Shown here in pieces: positions 22,988-39,933 of a stretch of DNA of 64,000 bases (the first letter of the stretch is position 1; the number at the start of each line of letters is the position of its first letter). The notes under the pieces are model-generated. The model was not told the origin of the DNA. It ran no database searches and saw only the letters and a program-made list of their open reading frames with translations. Position numbers and translations under genes: made by a program. The stretch spans positions 8,430,879 through 8,494,878 of the forward strand of contig OZ026546.1 in assembly GCA_964020155.1 (NCBI GenBank), read 5' to 3'. The stretch comes from Chondrilla cf. caribensis. Taxonomy: Eukaryota; Porifera; Demospongiae; Chondrillida; Chondrillidae.

Positions 22988-25867
22988 ATGAAGACGGCTC
23001 CAAAGCAATGCTACCCTGCAGCTGTATTTGGCTATGTTTCCACTCAGTACACGTACTTTGTGGTTTGTATCATTTTATGGACCTCGATTATCGGTGAGCT
23101 AGCTTTGTCACACAAGTTGGCACGCGAGGAACGCATGTACGGGGAATTATTCTCCTTGTAGTGTGTTTGCTGCTTCTGAGACATAATTCTGCATGTATGG
23201 CCGTGTTGTACATGAAATTAAATATTATCTGTGTGTGTGTGTGGGGGGGGGGGGTTGATCAGATTCCATATGGTAAAAAGACCTGGTGGAGGACTGTTCC
23301 ATGAGTTTTCATACCAAACAGGTCTAATAGCAGAACTCAATGACATCAACAGACCCATGGCCACAGAAGTGGACCTGTTGGATGTCCTGTTATTTGCAAT
23401 CTATCAGACTATAGTAGTCGTACATGGTTAGTTTTGTACCCAGAATAAAAAGACATCCAGCATATATACATATAGGGTCTGGATATAAGACCATAGTACA
23501 TTGTGATATGTCTGCAATAGCAATATGAATATCCTAACTATAGATTATAAAACTTATTTTTGCAATAATGTTAACTATAGTAACCGTATACAGACTATCA
23601 GTGATGTACATATATCATTTGTACTGTAATTATTGTTAAGGTACACATAGTTGTGTACAGACATGTTTGAAGAATACAACACAGAAAGTAAGGCTGGTTC
23701 CATCACCTTATCTCAATGGTGGGAACAGCCGTACTTCCTGTATTGTACCACACACCAGTGAATTGTATGAGGTTTCAGTTGTTGGTTACCAGCTGTCTAT
23801 CCTGGTGTGGGCTATTGGAAAGAGTAAAAACTTCTTTTGTCAAGTTGAACTTTCAATTACTATGTGTTAATAATGTTTTTTCCAATGTATAGTGATTGTG
23901 TATATATTGAACAATACACAATACCTTGGTACACAGTGTGGGTGGCCCCTTTAATTTAACCCTCAATAGATCTGGACTCTTCATAACAAGCAGTCCAGGA
24001 CCTGTTGTTCCAAACACTATAGAGTAAAAACTGAAATCAAATATCTCTAAATTGATTGGTAGATGTTCGCGCAGTTCAGAATTATTGGATTGTGTTTCAC
24101 TTCGTGTACTACAACTATGGACAGGTTTGCTAATAGCTGTTGTTGACTTGCATAGGTCATGCTCAACTCACCATCTCCACGTCCACTCCTACTCCATGTT
24201 ATGGAGATGTAGTGACTCTAGTGTGTCACCATCCTGAGCTGGCTAGCAACCCTGGGAAGTACATCACTGCCATCCCCCAGTGGAGGGAGAACAGAGTGGG
24301 GATCACGCCTGCTATCGGCTCTGTGTTTGATGCCAACACAGCTGCAGAGCCCACCCACACAACTCTCATCATCAACATTACTTTGAATTACTTCGGGAAC
24401 AAGTCATTCAACTACTATTGTTTGCTGGTGCTAGCAGGTCCGGATGGACAACCAGACGGAATGGAGACCAGTGGAGAGGTCAATGTGAACCCTGTTGGTG
24501 AGTGGCCGTTATTGTTGGAGCATTGTAGATCTATTGGTTATGATCATGAGTATCAATATCTTCAGATGTGCCACCTGCTCCAGTAGTGGTTCAGAAACCA
24601 AATGCAACTTCTGACATCATAAAGTGGCAGCTCAACCCCAAATGCTTCACAGTCCTGGTCTACCACATTCTGTGGTATCCGGTGGACAGCCACTATCAAC
24701 CAGTATCATCGGCTGCCACCAGCAGGACAGAGTTCACTCTGACCAACTTGCACAGCAATACGTCCTACATGGTGGAGATTGTTGCCGAAACTGTTGACAA
24801 GACCCACACAATATCTCATAACGTATCAACCACCTTCACCTTTGTGACACAAGGTACAGTAAAAGGGTCACCACATCTGGTGTAAAGTGTGATATCATTC
24901 AGTACAGTATGTATACATGACATTACATGATATTATTAATACGTACAGCTTGTGGATGTAGTCAGCTGAATTCCAGTGAACATGTAATACCTGTAGTACT
25001 AACATGTGAGTATGTGTTATACTCTCAACCTGTTCAACTTCACTTTAATTTATTCTACTTTATTTCTGGTGTAGCTCAGTTTTCCAACCAGTCTGTAGAC
25101 GCTTCCTGCCAAGGTCAATACACTGCTATTGGTTGTCTTGCTGTTGCCGTGGTTACAAGCTGGCTGGTTTCCACTGTCATTATTGCTGTCCTCTGCAGGA
25201 AGTTGACTGGCAGAACACAAGGTATGCACATGTCACATGTGTTAGTTATATCTGTAACCCACTATAGCCTTATAGGAAATGGGCGTAGCAGTGTTTAGTG
25301 TACCTGTACCTGCAGGTAGTGGTTGTGAAGTGTCTTGATGGTAGATTTGTATGTGTATATTGGGGCACTGTATATAAGGTGTATGCTAACTGATGGATAC
25401 AATGGATTGTATACAGAAGTTTTGTGCATGTTCATGTTTTCCCAGGTATGCCCATGCTGCTGCATGTGGTTTGGAACTTTGCATATATTTTGTATAATAT
25501 TTGATGTACAGTGTGACCTCCTAATGGAATGTATGTAATCCAGCATACTCAATAGTCTGACCAAATTCTGAGCAACATTGCAGCTATGGCACCACTAAAA
25601 TATGACAGCCTTTGTAATCTGACATGACTTACTTGTTTCCCCAAAGAGTGTCTGATTATCAAGACTCCACTGTACATTGGAAGACACAATGTCAAGCACG
25701 TGTATGTATGATCTTGTTTGTCTGACTGCTAACATTGTGTAGGGGATGTCGAGGACAGCACTACCCCACCTGGTGAAGGACCTTGTGTTGTGGTGGAAGA
25801 CAGTCCTGCTTATGTCACTATTGAACTGAGGGACAAAACTGCTAAATCGCAATATATGAACATATAG
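22988..25867 (+). CDS. Receptor C: SP-Ig-FN3-TM with intact SQYMNI tail
   Basis: Paralogue of B with the same five exons: signal 22988-23093, Ig1 24156-24497, FN3 24566-24853, TM 25075-25221, tail 25743-25867 (335 aa). Exon lengths of the first four are identical to B (106, 342, 288, 147 nt). The tail reads GDVEDSTTPPGEGPCVVV, then EDSPAYVTIEL, and ends SQYMNI-stop. SQYMNI fits the ITIM consensus (S-x-Y-x-x-I) and also contains YMN, a Grb2-type YxN site. A single TM helix follows a short Cys-containing stalk (VDASCQGQY). Ig1 has CHHPELASN and FNYYCLLVL. Inferred role: compact inhibitory or adaptor-recruiting surface receptor. The terminal exon gives the ancestral state from which the transposon-altered tail of B can be read. 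Confidence 0.85.
25507..25674. mobile_element. MITE-like element in last intron of receptor C
   Basis: Duplicate of 13594-13773: starts TACAGTGTGACCTCCTAAT, ends GACTCCACTGTA. Shared insertion, older than the segmental duplication. Confidence 0.55.
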
Positions 25868-27450
25868 GTAGTGCAGAGCTGCTCTGTGTGTGGTTACTAT
25901 AGTATTGCAAAATGCATTATTGCTATGATTGTAATATATAATATTCCTGGCTCCTTTGATACTGAGCTTCCATCGTCCATGCACTATACCTACTAAGTGG
26001 CTGCATGGTGAGGATATCGCTAGATCCGTGACTTAAGGTACACGGTTCTATATGCATAGACCTAGTGGTACTGTCGGAAAATGGAGGGACATAGCTACCT
26101 AGCTATAGCTAGGTATATGATCGATCTGTTTCTGTTCTTTTCTGTTGATTGAATATTTACGACCCCATGCACATGATCTAGTCGAGGGTCCTGCGGTGAA
26201 GTTGTTGCACCGTCATATCCGGAATTCTTCAACTTTAATGCTCTGTTCACAAGCCAAAGGAGTCGTCTGTGCCCAAGTTTCGTAGCATGACGGTGAGTTA
26301 CACTAGCGTTACTTGACAGGTATTCGAATTCATAGCGGCTATAGCCCTGGCTGGCTCGTTCTTTCGAAAGATTAATTCACTGAAGCACATCGCTCGACCA
26401 ATCAGTAATACTTGTTGCTTCTTGGAGATCCGGTCGTCAGTAGTTATATACCTCTATTATATACGCTATTTGTAGGGATCGGCTTCCATCGTCCACTACC
26501 GACCATGACTTGAGGATATCGCTAGATTCATAGACATAACTAGCAGTGATACTGTCAGAAAATGGAGATACGTAGTCTAACTAGTTAGACTATACGATAT
26601 CGACCTGCAGTTGTTGTTACAATTTAATGAATCTATTTGTGACTATGCAGCTAGCCGGGGGGTCCCTGCGGTGAGAGCTCCCTGAGTCATTGTACAAATC
26701 GAATTCTTCGACCATGAGTTAATAACAATTTTGTCTTGTTTACGAACGTACCCAGCTGCAGGCAGCCATCCGTGCCCGAGTTTCTTAACATGACGGTGAG
26801 TTACTCGACAAAGGCATACGAATTGGCTCTTTCTCTTGAAGAAAGATCTTGTTGTCTATCGACCTCCTTTGAACTATCTATTCTTGAGAGATTTCGGCAT
26901 CAGTAAATGTTACCTATTAGACCTTATAAGTATGTAGGAGGGATGGGCGTCGGTACGGAATCGATCGCGCTCAGAACTAACATTGTGAGGCCATCAGCGT
27001 GCGTGAGTGTATATATACAGCTCCAACCTTCCTCACCAATGAGCCACAAATACAGATAGTACTCGTGTTAGTGTTTACAGATATATACCTATTATGTCAT
27101 TCATTTGATAATACACTGTATAAGGAAAACACCACTATGATAGTATTCTTATACCATAGATACTCCACACTACGCACCTATCGAGGTTATGTATCTAGAG
27201 TATCTAAGCTATGTCATTATCAGTTTTAAAATTGGAGCTTTGGATGTTATGGAAGTAATTATGTATCCTTTATTACTTGCAACACCATGACAACACCACT
27301 GCAGCCTTCTGTAACATAACATTATGTCTTTGATTATATGCGACTGTAAAAGATTACTTGCATGTGTATGTTATATGTATGTGAATAGATAATTTACAGT
27401 ATGTATTTTCATATGTTATTGGTATGTATTCATCTCACACAGAAAAAAAT
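25868..27450. other. Intergenic C-E with a local ~500-bp duplication
   Basis: Matches 15548-16631 but contains two diverged copies of the segment starting GCTTCCATCGTCCA (about 25966 and 26482), where the first duplication copy has one. Both end near an ACATGACGGTGAGTTAC word (26284, 26789). No exon is supported. Confidence 0.55.
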
Positions 27451-27672
27451 ATGGCAGATGACCTGGTGTACTTGTATATTATATTAGTAGCAGCTTTCTT
27501 TTTATCAATCTTTACAAGTGAGTTCTTCTGGGTGTGTGTGTCTGCGTTTGTGTGTGTATGTGAATATGCATGTGTGTGTGTGTGTGTATACATGTGTGTA
27601 CATGCGTGTACGTTCGTGTGTATGTGTGCATGTGCATGTGTGTACATGCATGTACATTTGTGTGTATGTGTT

Positions 27673-27716
<44 letters not shown>

Positions 27717-27751
27717 GTGTGTTTGTGTGTATGTGTATGTGTGTGTGTGTT

Positions 27752-27827
<76 letters not shown>

Positions 27828-27835
27828 TGTGTGTT

Positions 27836-27919
<84 letters not shown>

Positions 27920-29945
27920 TGTGTTTGTGTCTGCAAGGGTGCATTCTATTATGTAAGTGTGCATACCTTACATACTTATATGTATGTTAAACTTACACAT
28001 GTGATCTTTATGCATTATTCATACAGCTGAAGGTGATGCAAACCCCTCCATCTCCACATCCACTCCTACTCCATGTTATGGAGATAATGTGACAGTCACT
28101 CTAGTGTGTCACCATCCTGAGGTAGTCAACAACTTGGAAAACCGAAAATATGTGACTACTGTGCCAACATTTCGGGAGGATGGAGTAGGGATCACACCTG
28201 CTCCATTCACTGCTAAGACTGCTGCAGACCATACACACACATATCTCACCATCAACATTACGGGGGACCACTTCAGGAACAAGTCATTCAACTATTCTTG
28301 TCTATTGGTATTGGCTGATGAGAATGGACTACCTACTGGTGAAGTGGAAATTAGTGGAAATGTCACTGTAGATCCTGTTGGTGAGTGTTCTTCTGTGCAA
28401 CTATTCAGTTTGTTTTAATGTGGTAAATACAGAGACATGTAGTTACATAGTGACATGACTTGTGGTGTACCGTACAGACACATTTGTTAACTAATAGGTT
28501 TGATAATTAATTTCTATTACCCCACTTTGGCACCTACCTTCAGTGTGAGATGCAATAGATCCAGTGTCTACATATTAGGGAAATTCAATGTACATTGGGG
28601 TTGTACTTGCAGGAACTGTGACTAGTACATTACATGTAAGGATATGTGATTCACCGACAAATACTGAAACACACACGGGTTCATACTGTGTACATAAGGT
28701 ACTGAGCTGAGCATATAACATTTCCCAATCTCCAGACCTAACCCCGCCTCACATCACAAATATGGACCCTTTGGAATCCAAAATCACTGTCAAATGGACC
28801 CCCCAACCCTGTGCTGTGAGGTACAATGTATCCTGGAACTACACCAATGATGATGGTACTACTACTACTGATAGTGAAGTCTCTGACCAGGTCACCAACT
28901 ACACTATCCCAACCAGTGTACAAGGAGTGTATAATATGTCAGTCCAAGCTGTTGATGGAGTGGGTAATGTAGGACCAGCAACTAGTGAAGTAGTGAGGTC
29001 CAGTGAGTACTGACTCCACACTCTGTGTCTTGATGATAGTGTGATGATCAATTCTTCTCTCTTCAGCCTACCCTCGACCCACTGCTGATGCTCCTCCTTG
29101 TGAGGACAGGTCACTTGTTCTAACATGTCAAGTCAGTGGACTACACAATGATAGGAGATCACATTTCATCTGGATGGACGGGCATGGTCCACTTGCTGCC
29201 ACTGATCAGTACTCCATCACTGGTGATCAGTTGATGATAGCTAACGTCAGTGCTATCAGTGATTGGGAGAACAAGACTATCCGATGTTGTGAAGTCTTGA
29301 ACAATGGAATAGTAGTGACAGGAGAAGTGTACATGGTGGAACCACTCAGCAATTGCTCATATTGTACGTATATCCTTCCCACACAGAAATTTATAAATCT
29401 CATTGTTGTCTCTCCCAACACACTTGATGGACATCATATGCCCGTATACCCCCTGTATTTCATTTCTCCTAAAAACCCAATGTATATACATGTATACACA
29501 TATGTACATGTACTCATGTATATGGCATGTATACAGTATCCCCTAACATAGCAGATGTATTGTAGACTCAACACATGTACAATAACTTTGTATGGGATAG
29601 TTTTTCATCACTTTCAAAGAAACCAACTGAGCATAGCTCCCATGCACAGGCAGTATAGAGTATGTCATGATGTACCGAGTGAAATACCCCATCTTCTCAT
29701 AACAATTTGATAGTTTCACTCACTGCATTCAGGGATGCTTCTTTGAATTATCTCTTGTTGCAAATCTACCTTCCATAGCCGAGTCACCTCTCACTGAAGG
29801 AGTCAACCTTGCTGCTGCTATTGCTGGTACTGTTGTTGGTGTGGGCACAATCCTTACTGTTGTCATGGTGATTACTGTTATAATATTATGGATTCATTGG
29901 AAGAAAGGAAAACATGGACAATATGACATCAGACCAGCTGCATAG
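27451..29945 (+). CDS. Receptor E: truncated paralogue of D, SP-Ig-FN3-Ig-TM with very short tail
   Basis: Exons: signal 27451-27517 (MADDLVYLYIILVAAFFLSI), Ig1 28027-28380, FN3 28736-29002, Ig2 29067-29363, TM/terminal 29779-29945; 383 aa, all phase 1. Ig1 has an extra Val-Thr (DNVTVTLVC) compared with D (DNVTLVC). The donor used by paralogues at the end of Ig2 (CTTG|GTATGA or CTGG|GTATGT) is replaced by CTCAGC, and the reading frame continues to T|GTACGT nine codons later. There is no second FN3 exon. The terminal exon gives a TM (AAAIAGTVVGVGTILTVVMV...) and a tail of about 18 residues (WIHWKKGKHGQYDIRPAA) without ITIM. It may act as a decoy, or pair with a partner; there is no charged residue inside the TM. 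The terminal exon boundaries are phase-consistent but not confirmed. Confidence 0.72.
27530..27932. repeat. Very long (TG)n tract in first intron of receptor E
   Basis: About 400 bp of TG repeats with CATGTG/TATGTG interruptions, between the signal and Ig1 exons. Expanded relative to the D intron. Alternating purine-pyrimidine sequence of this length can adopt Z-DNA. Confidence 0.95.
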
Positions 29946-31369
29946 ACAATCTGATCCTTAAGTTATTGTATATTATATTTATCATTATACTGTATATATG
30001 CTGCATCTATGTGTACCATTTATTATTGCTACAGTAAGTGTTGTGGGTGTATATTGTGCTGCATGGGGTGGGTATCTGTACATTTGTATGTATAATATGT
30101 TTGTGCACCCTACTGGAGGTGCTATTGACCCGATGGTAACCAATGAGATGTCTTTCGTCACCAGTCACAGATGCTCACCAATGTCCATATCATACATATA
30201 GCATACACTCTGTATGTATACTCAAATATATCCTGTATATAAACTTATTGTTCACCTTATACTGAGATGTATCAGGTCTTAAATTAAATGAACCTATTAC
30301 ATAGCGTGTACATAGAGTACTACATACCAGTATCATATATACCAGTATCATAAATATTACACATAATGTTCGTGCTAATAATACATTGTAACATGATAAT
30401 AATAATAAGCATGATTTGCGTAAGCTTATTCATGATTTTGACCTGCATGACGCTGCAATGTGGTGAGAGATGAAACCCTATGAATTTCATTAGTGTATTC
30501 ATCGACTTACCTCCTTCCGAGAATTTGAGCTGCAGGACACGTACACCTCCAAGCGCTTTGATCCAATGATTTAAATTGTTGAAGAACAACAGATACTCTA
30601 ACGCCGAGTACACGTGGATGGACGTCTGCATGTAAGTGAGTGAATAATTCTTTTGCCAGCGACAGGACTTGGTTTCGGTCGAATAACGAGTGGAAGGATA
30701 TGGGTTTCTATATAGGCGTATAGCTGGCCCGTTCGAAGTTAACACTAGCTCTTGATAATATAGGACAACACTACACAACACCTACAACAAGTTCTAAAGA
30801 TCTTTCATATAAGTTTCGTAGGCTTTAACAGGTGAGCACCTATTGAAGAGCAAGTACTATATTTTGCAAAAGACGTCTTCAAGTTGTGGAGATGGTCTCA
30901 GTTCGATTTGGATAAAATTATAGTGTTTCCTGATCTATTTGTGACACCCAGAGTAAGCGGAGAAATCTGTGTACGTTTGCAGCTTGCAATCGTAGCCGAA
31001 CCTCTGCATGTAGCCTGTAGACTGTATTCCGATAAGGCGGAGTAGTTTTGTAACAGCTACACTTATATATAGCCATACGTATAGTCTCACTGATTAGAAC
31101 GTATAGAAGGGACGTCCAATTATGGTTTGAAAATGCAAGTATGACACAGAGTGTCGACGCTTTAGTAACCCCCGCGGGTACCTTTGGCCCTCAGTATAAG
31201 GCCACGCGGTTTTGGAAACTTCGGCCTCCTAGAATCTGAACGTTTTTGAATTCTCACTAACTCGAACCTCCACTTCTGCCTATATAGATCACACTTGGTC
31301 CACTTTTTCACCCATAACAGGACTCTATTGAACGTATTCAGCAATATTGCCGTCTTCTCAAGTAAGAGA
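29946..31369. other. Intergenic E-F
   Basis: No paralogous exon found. A minus-strand frame (30781-30320) has a possible exon (IRLYRNPYPSTRYSTETKSC, then LFFNNLNHWIKALGG) ending at a good donor GGAG|GTAAGT near 30516, but I recognise no family. A GC-richer patch lies at 31156-31230 (CCCCGCGGGTACC). The promoter of F is expected just before 31370. Confidence 0.4.
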
Positions 31370-35513
<4,144 letters not shown>

Positions 35514-35866
35514 ACCACCAGTAGTGGTAAACAGTGAAACATGAGTCCTTGCTTTGGACAACTGTTTAGAGTTTTCAGTTTAATTCACCAATTGGTAATG
35601 GGATTAAAGCCATTCTGTCCATGAATGGTGTTTGTTATAAACCTTAAAGCTTCATAATCTATCATAATGGATGTTATTCATCAGGTTTCGTTCAAAATTC
35701 TTATTGTTCACATATAATATTATATGTAATATTAATATACAGTACATTGCATATAAAATCATGTGATATTCGTAGGCACTAAGTTCGTAAATTAATAGCA
35801 TCTTTATTGGGTATAATATGCTGTATGAGGTTTAAATTTACACAAACCCATTTTTGACCACTACAG

Positions 35867-38800
35867 GGCCGGAGCAACCCACTATTAAACACATTGACTG
35901 CAGTAAGAATACCAGCATTACCTTCAACTGGACCCACACACCAATGGAGTGCTACATGGGCAGGATCAGCTACTACGTGTCCTGGGTGAATACAGACAAC
36001 ACCACTGAGAGTGGTTCTAATGTCACTGAAGAACACATGTACAACATCACAGACCTTGTTGCTAATGGCAACTACACCATCAGCGTTTGGGCAGTAGTGG
36101 ACAGTGTTAACAGTACAGCTGATTCTGACAATGTCACAACCGGTGAGCTGAGTGGTTACTGCATTCTCTACAAGGTACAGTACATCTGGATAATCCCTGC
36201 TTGTATGCTTCTTGTATAAAGAAAGTAAACTGAACATCTATACAGTGATATTGTAATCTTAACCAAAGACCTACTGTTATTCTATAATAGTGACACATTG
36301 TATAAGAATGTAAGTAGCTACATGTGTGATGGAAACAAAGATGAATAATTAATATAGGGAATGTCATATTTCATCACCAATTAGAGAGTAATAACATTCA
36401 ATTTCAGCATATGATGAAAAAGGAGATCAATCAATAATATAATTATACAGTAAAACTTTTTGTATGCTTCCCTATAGATAATATAAAATTGCACATCATT
36501 TTATATCCTTAAATAGATAGCCTTTGTATGAACTTCAGCATACAAACGTATATGGTAGATTATGTGTTAGTGCACTATGATGCTGGAATGTAATATTTCC
36601 ATTCATGTGCAGGTCAGCCTGAAGTTGTGTGTGGAGACCAGCCAGCTTGTTCAGAGAGAAACTTCACCTTGTACTGCAAAATTTCTCCAGTGTACGAAGA
36701 TGGTTACATAAACATTAACTGGGCCTTCAATTCTGCATACATAAATGAATCTGAAATGTACCACATATCTGAAGACCAAAGAGAGCTGGAAATTTTGAAT
36801 GTTGAATCAACTACAATTGGGTTCTATGGATGCTGTATTGAACTGAAAAATGGAACCTTTGTGGAAGGAATGCCTTACAATTTGCATCCTCTAGGTTGGT
36901 GTACCGTGGATTACAACACCATTGTTATTATAGTACTCTTCGTTCAATATTGTTAGTGTTACGTCCTGTTTACCAGCAATTCCAATCAACCACTTACAAT
37001 TGTTACTCTGAACCAACTTCCTTCACATAATTGTAAACAATTGTCGGAATTGCCCAACATCCAGCATTAACTAACCTTGTTTTTACTGTATACGTATATA
37101 GTCCAATTTATTGTTCATGTATACGTACACAGCAATAGGCCATTGTGATTCACGTTTCTCTTACCATCTTCATTGCTCAAGTCATCATCCCCTCTCCATG
37201 CAGGTACACCAAAACCACCATTAATCTCAGTACAGACTGGTATATCTTACATCAATGTATCCTGGGAACATGACAACTCTTGTTTTGAGAATTACATTTT
37301 CGTGTTTAACGTCACTTGGCAGAATGTGGATGCTACTAGTGAATTCTGGAGTGCAGATCTAGAGAATGGGACAACCTTCAACATTCAACCCTTGAAACCT
37401 GGTACTAACTACAGCATTTGTGTTTTTGCTGTGAGCACCTCTGATCCGCTAGTGAAAAGTGATGTGTGCCAATACTACAGGACTCAGCCTAGTAAGACAA
37501 TTTATGTACACAGTATACACACATTTTTCTGTATGACTTGAGAAGAACTGCATGTTTCTATGACTACCTTGTATAGTGTATGTACCCACCAGTGTACGTA
37601 CCCACTGGTGTGTGTGACCACCAGTGTGTGTATATACATACTGTATATATGTATCACACTATAATGTTACTAAATTTCCTTTTCTTTAGTAATGCTCTCA
37701 ACTGAACCAGGGGACACTATTGCCATTGCTGCTGGTACTACTGTTGCTGTGGGGGTCGTAATCTTCATTATTCCAGTTCTTATCATATTGATTGCTTGTG
37801 TGGTCCTGCAACAAATGAAGCGTAGAGCACACTCCGCTGTGAGTACTTAACAATGATTCAACGTTACTGGATGTCCCTGGGTTTCAGGCTGTTGCTCATT
37901 TGCTTGTGTGTGGTTCCCTCCTCTGAATTGAGGACCCTCCTATTGACTGAAGATTCACTGTAATGAAATGACTCAATTTCCTTCTGGTCATATACTACTG
38001 TGTATAATTCGGGTTGCACATTGCAATTTTGTGTTTTTCCATTGTTTATTAAGAAGCCGAGACAATCTGAATTAGAATTATATGCTACCTTTAAGTTTGT
38101 ACATTTCTTTAGGCATCAGGAATCCCCGAATCAGTATCATTAGCAGCCTTGGAGAGGGTGGGCACTGAACAACCAGTACAGCAACAAGGAGGTACACGGC
38201 AAGTCCAAGATCAGCCTCAGACTGCTTCTCAGAGAGCAACCACTGAATATGCTCAACTTGACTTCACTGGTGACCGTCCAGTTCCTGCTCCACCTCTGGA
38301 GCAAGTGACTTATGCCGAAGTGAAAAATAAACCTGTAAGTGTGCATACATACCCACTGCTTACTGGTTCTATTTGCTGTGTTCTGGGAATTCAAAGTAAT
38401 AATATTAGAAATGCAGCCCTTGGTAACTACAGATGTACAGATGTACATACAGTTTACACTGTATGTAGCTGTCTTCATTTTTGTTGGTATTTCACAGGTG
38501 CAAATATGCTCTTCACTGACCTTCTCTTGACATACTGTACATGATGATTATAACATGACCCCTATCTCACATCACAGAAAGACCCACCCACAGATCCTGT
38601 ACAGAAGACTGGTCCTCCTGATGGTGATCAAAGTGGTACAGTATCCAATGATGGTAGTGAGGTCGGTTAGCAGTACGTACATTATACAAGGAGTGGGTTA
38701 ACATGATCCACTACCTCTCATTGCAGCTCAGAGGTCCTGTACAGGAGTCCAGTCCTCCTCCTGATGACGACAATGGTAAACACCCCACTACTCATCCAAA

Positions 38801-39933
38801 GGAAAACGTTGTTGGGATGGTTCGTATGGATTGATGTGTATGTGGTTTGTGCTGCATGTCACTTATGAGAATCATATCTTCTTGTAGGTTTTAACTGAAT
38901 GTGACAAGGAGCCATCTCTTGACCATGCAGCTCAGGTGAGTGTCTGATTTGTTGACAGAGTTGTACATGCATCATAAGGCCATCAACTTCATATACAGTA
39001 TTATGATTTCTCCACCATGTATTCCCCGTATGTGCGGAAATTTTCGTGGTACTAAACTTTCGCGGTTTTTGCGAAATGCCTAGTCATCCGCAAAAGTTTA
39101 ATCCGCGAATTATTAACAATGGTACTGGCGAATATGTAGCATAATAAAATGGCCGTCTATTTTCGACGTACAGTGCACATTGCAAAACATGACTACAAGA
39201 GAGCAAAGGACAATAGGTTTAGTGTTAGTTTGAATAAAGCATTGACCAAAGATACAAGTATTTTTGTTCATCCTGAATTTCGATATGATGTCCACAGCTA
39301 CAACATAGGGATCTACTCTATTAGCGATTTCCGAGAGCAATGCAGTACCTCTCCTTCACGAGGCGTCCACGATACATATTAAACATGAAACCACAGATAA
39401 AGCTCTCTAACTCGAACATTTTAAACTGAAAAATAATAAATTTGATTTAGCCCACAACCGCGAAAATAAAATCCACGAAAATCTTTACTTATGCAACCGC
39501 GAAAGTTTAGTACCGCGAAAATTTCCGTGCATACAGTATTTTGTCTATCACTGCATAGGTATTACTATGTATGTCTAATATCCTTGACAGTGTACATACA
39601 GTGTCATAGTGTTTGTCATACATACCAGCACCGTGGATATTCTAATTAGTGGTTAAGACATGGGTACGAGGGCATTATGACATATAAAATACTGAGTCCC
39701 GAGGGCGAGTGTATTTTATATGTCATAGTGCCTGAGTGTCTATGTCTTAACCATTATAGCATCCGTTGCTAATGCTTTATACTGTTGCTAATGCTTTATA
39801 CATTATAAAATTGCTGTATAATAGTACTGTTTCTATGGTAACGGATGCTATTAACCTATATTTATATATTACATAGGAGGATAGCAGAAACATAAAAAAT
39901 CAAGTAACACCATCTCAACCAACCAACCAATGA
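35867..39933 (+). CDS. Cassette G: FN3-Ig-FN3-TM with long two-ITIM tail, lacking signal and Ig1 exons
   Basis: Exons: FN3 35867-36142, Ig 36613-36894, FN3 37204-37491, TM 37690-37838, then tail exons 38113-38334, 38578-38661, 38727-38819, 38888-38935, 39877-39933; about 499 residues. The first three are phase 1-1; all cytoplasmic junctions are phase 0. The TM core is in TIAIAAGTTVAVGVVIFIIP..., followed by LQQMKRRAHSA. Tail-1 has TEYAQLDFTGDRP and VTYAEV 20 residues on, the best-preserved ITIM pair in the cluster. Tail-3 (LRGPVQESSPPPDDD) and tail-4 (VLTECDKEPSLDHAAQ) match cassette I. The 133-residue domain exon of D and I is absent; a different short exon (KDPPTDPVQKTGPPDGD) takes its place. 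There is no upstream head in the 353-bp gap after F, so I infer splicing from the head of F (phase fits, 631 aa), or a 5'-truncated gene. Confidence 0.75.
39028..39534. mobile_element. Foldback element with ~40-bp inverted ends in last intron of cassette G
   Basis: Left end GTATGTGCGGAAATTTTCGT... is matched by the inverted right end ...CGAAAATTTCCGTGCATAC (ending 39534). TTCGCGG/CCGCGAA words are shared by both arms. A small internal frame (39149-39382) encodes MAVYFRRTVHIAKHDYK..., with no recognised domain. Confidence 0.75.
39651..39752. repeat. Hairpin element, GGTTAAGACAT ends
   Basis: GGTTAAGACATGGGTACGAGG at the left is matched by TGTCTATGTCTTAACC at the right, with inner arms GACATATAAAATACTGAGT / GTATTTTATATGTCATAGTG and a GAGTCCCGAGGGCGAGTG centre. 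The form is typical of small CG-centred MITEs. Confidence 0.7.

Noticed and set aside
27435..28030. Long open frames of CVCVC or HTHTH repeats on both strands (also 16.6-17.0, 33.2, 54.0-54.4, 60.5-60.8 and 62.6 kb)
   Set aside because: They are translations of (TG)n/(CA)n microsatellites lying in introns; splice sites of the real exons exclude them.
30320..30781. 153-aa minus-strand frame ending near a GTAAGT donor
   Set aside because: It could be one exon of an unknown gene, but there is no recognised domain and no partner exon, so it is mentioned only in the intergenic note.
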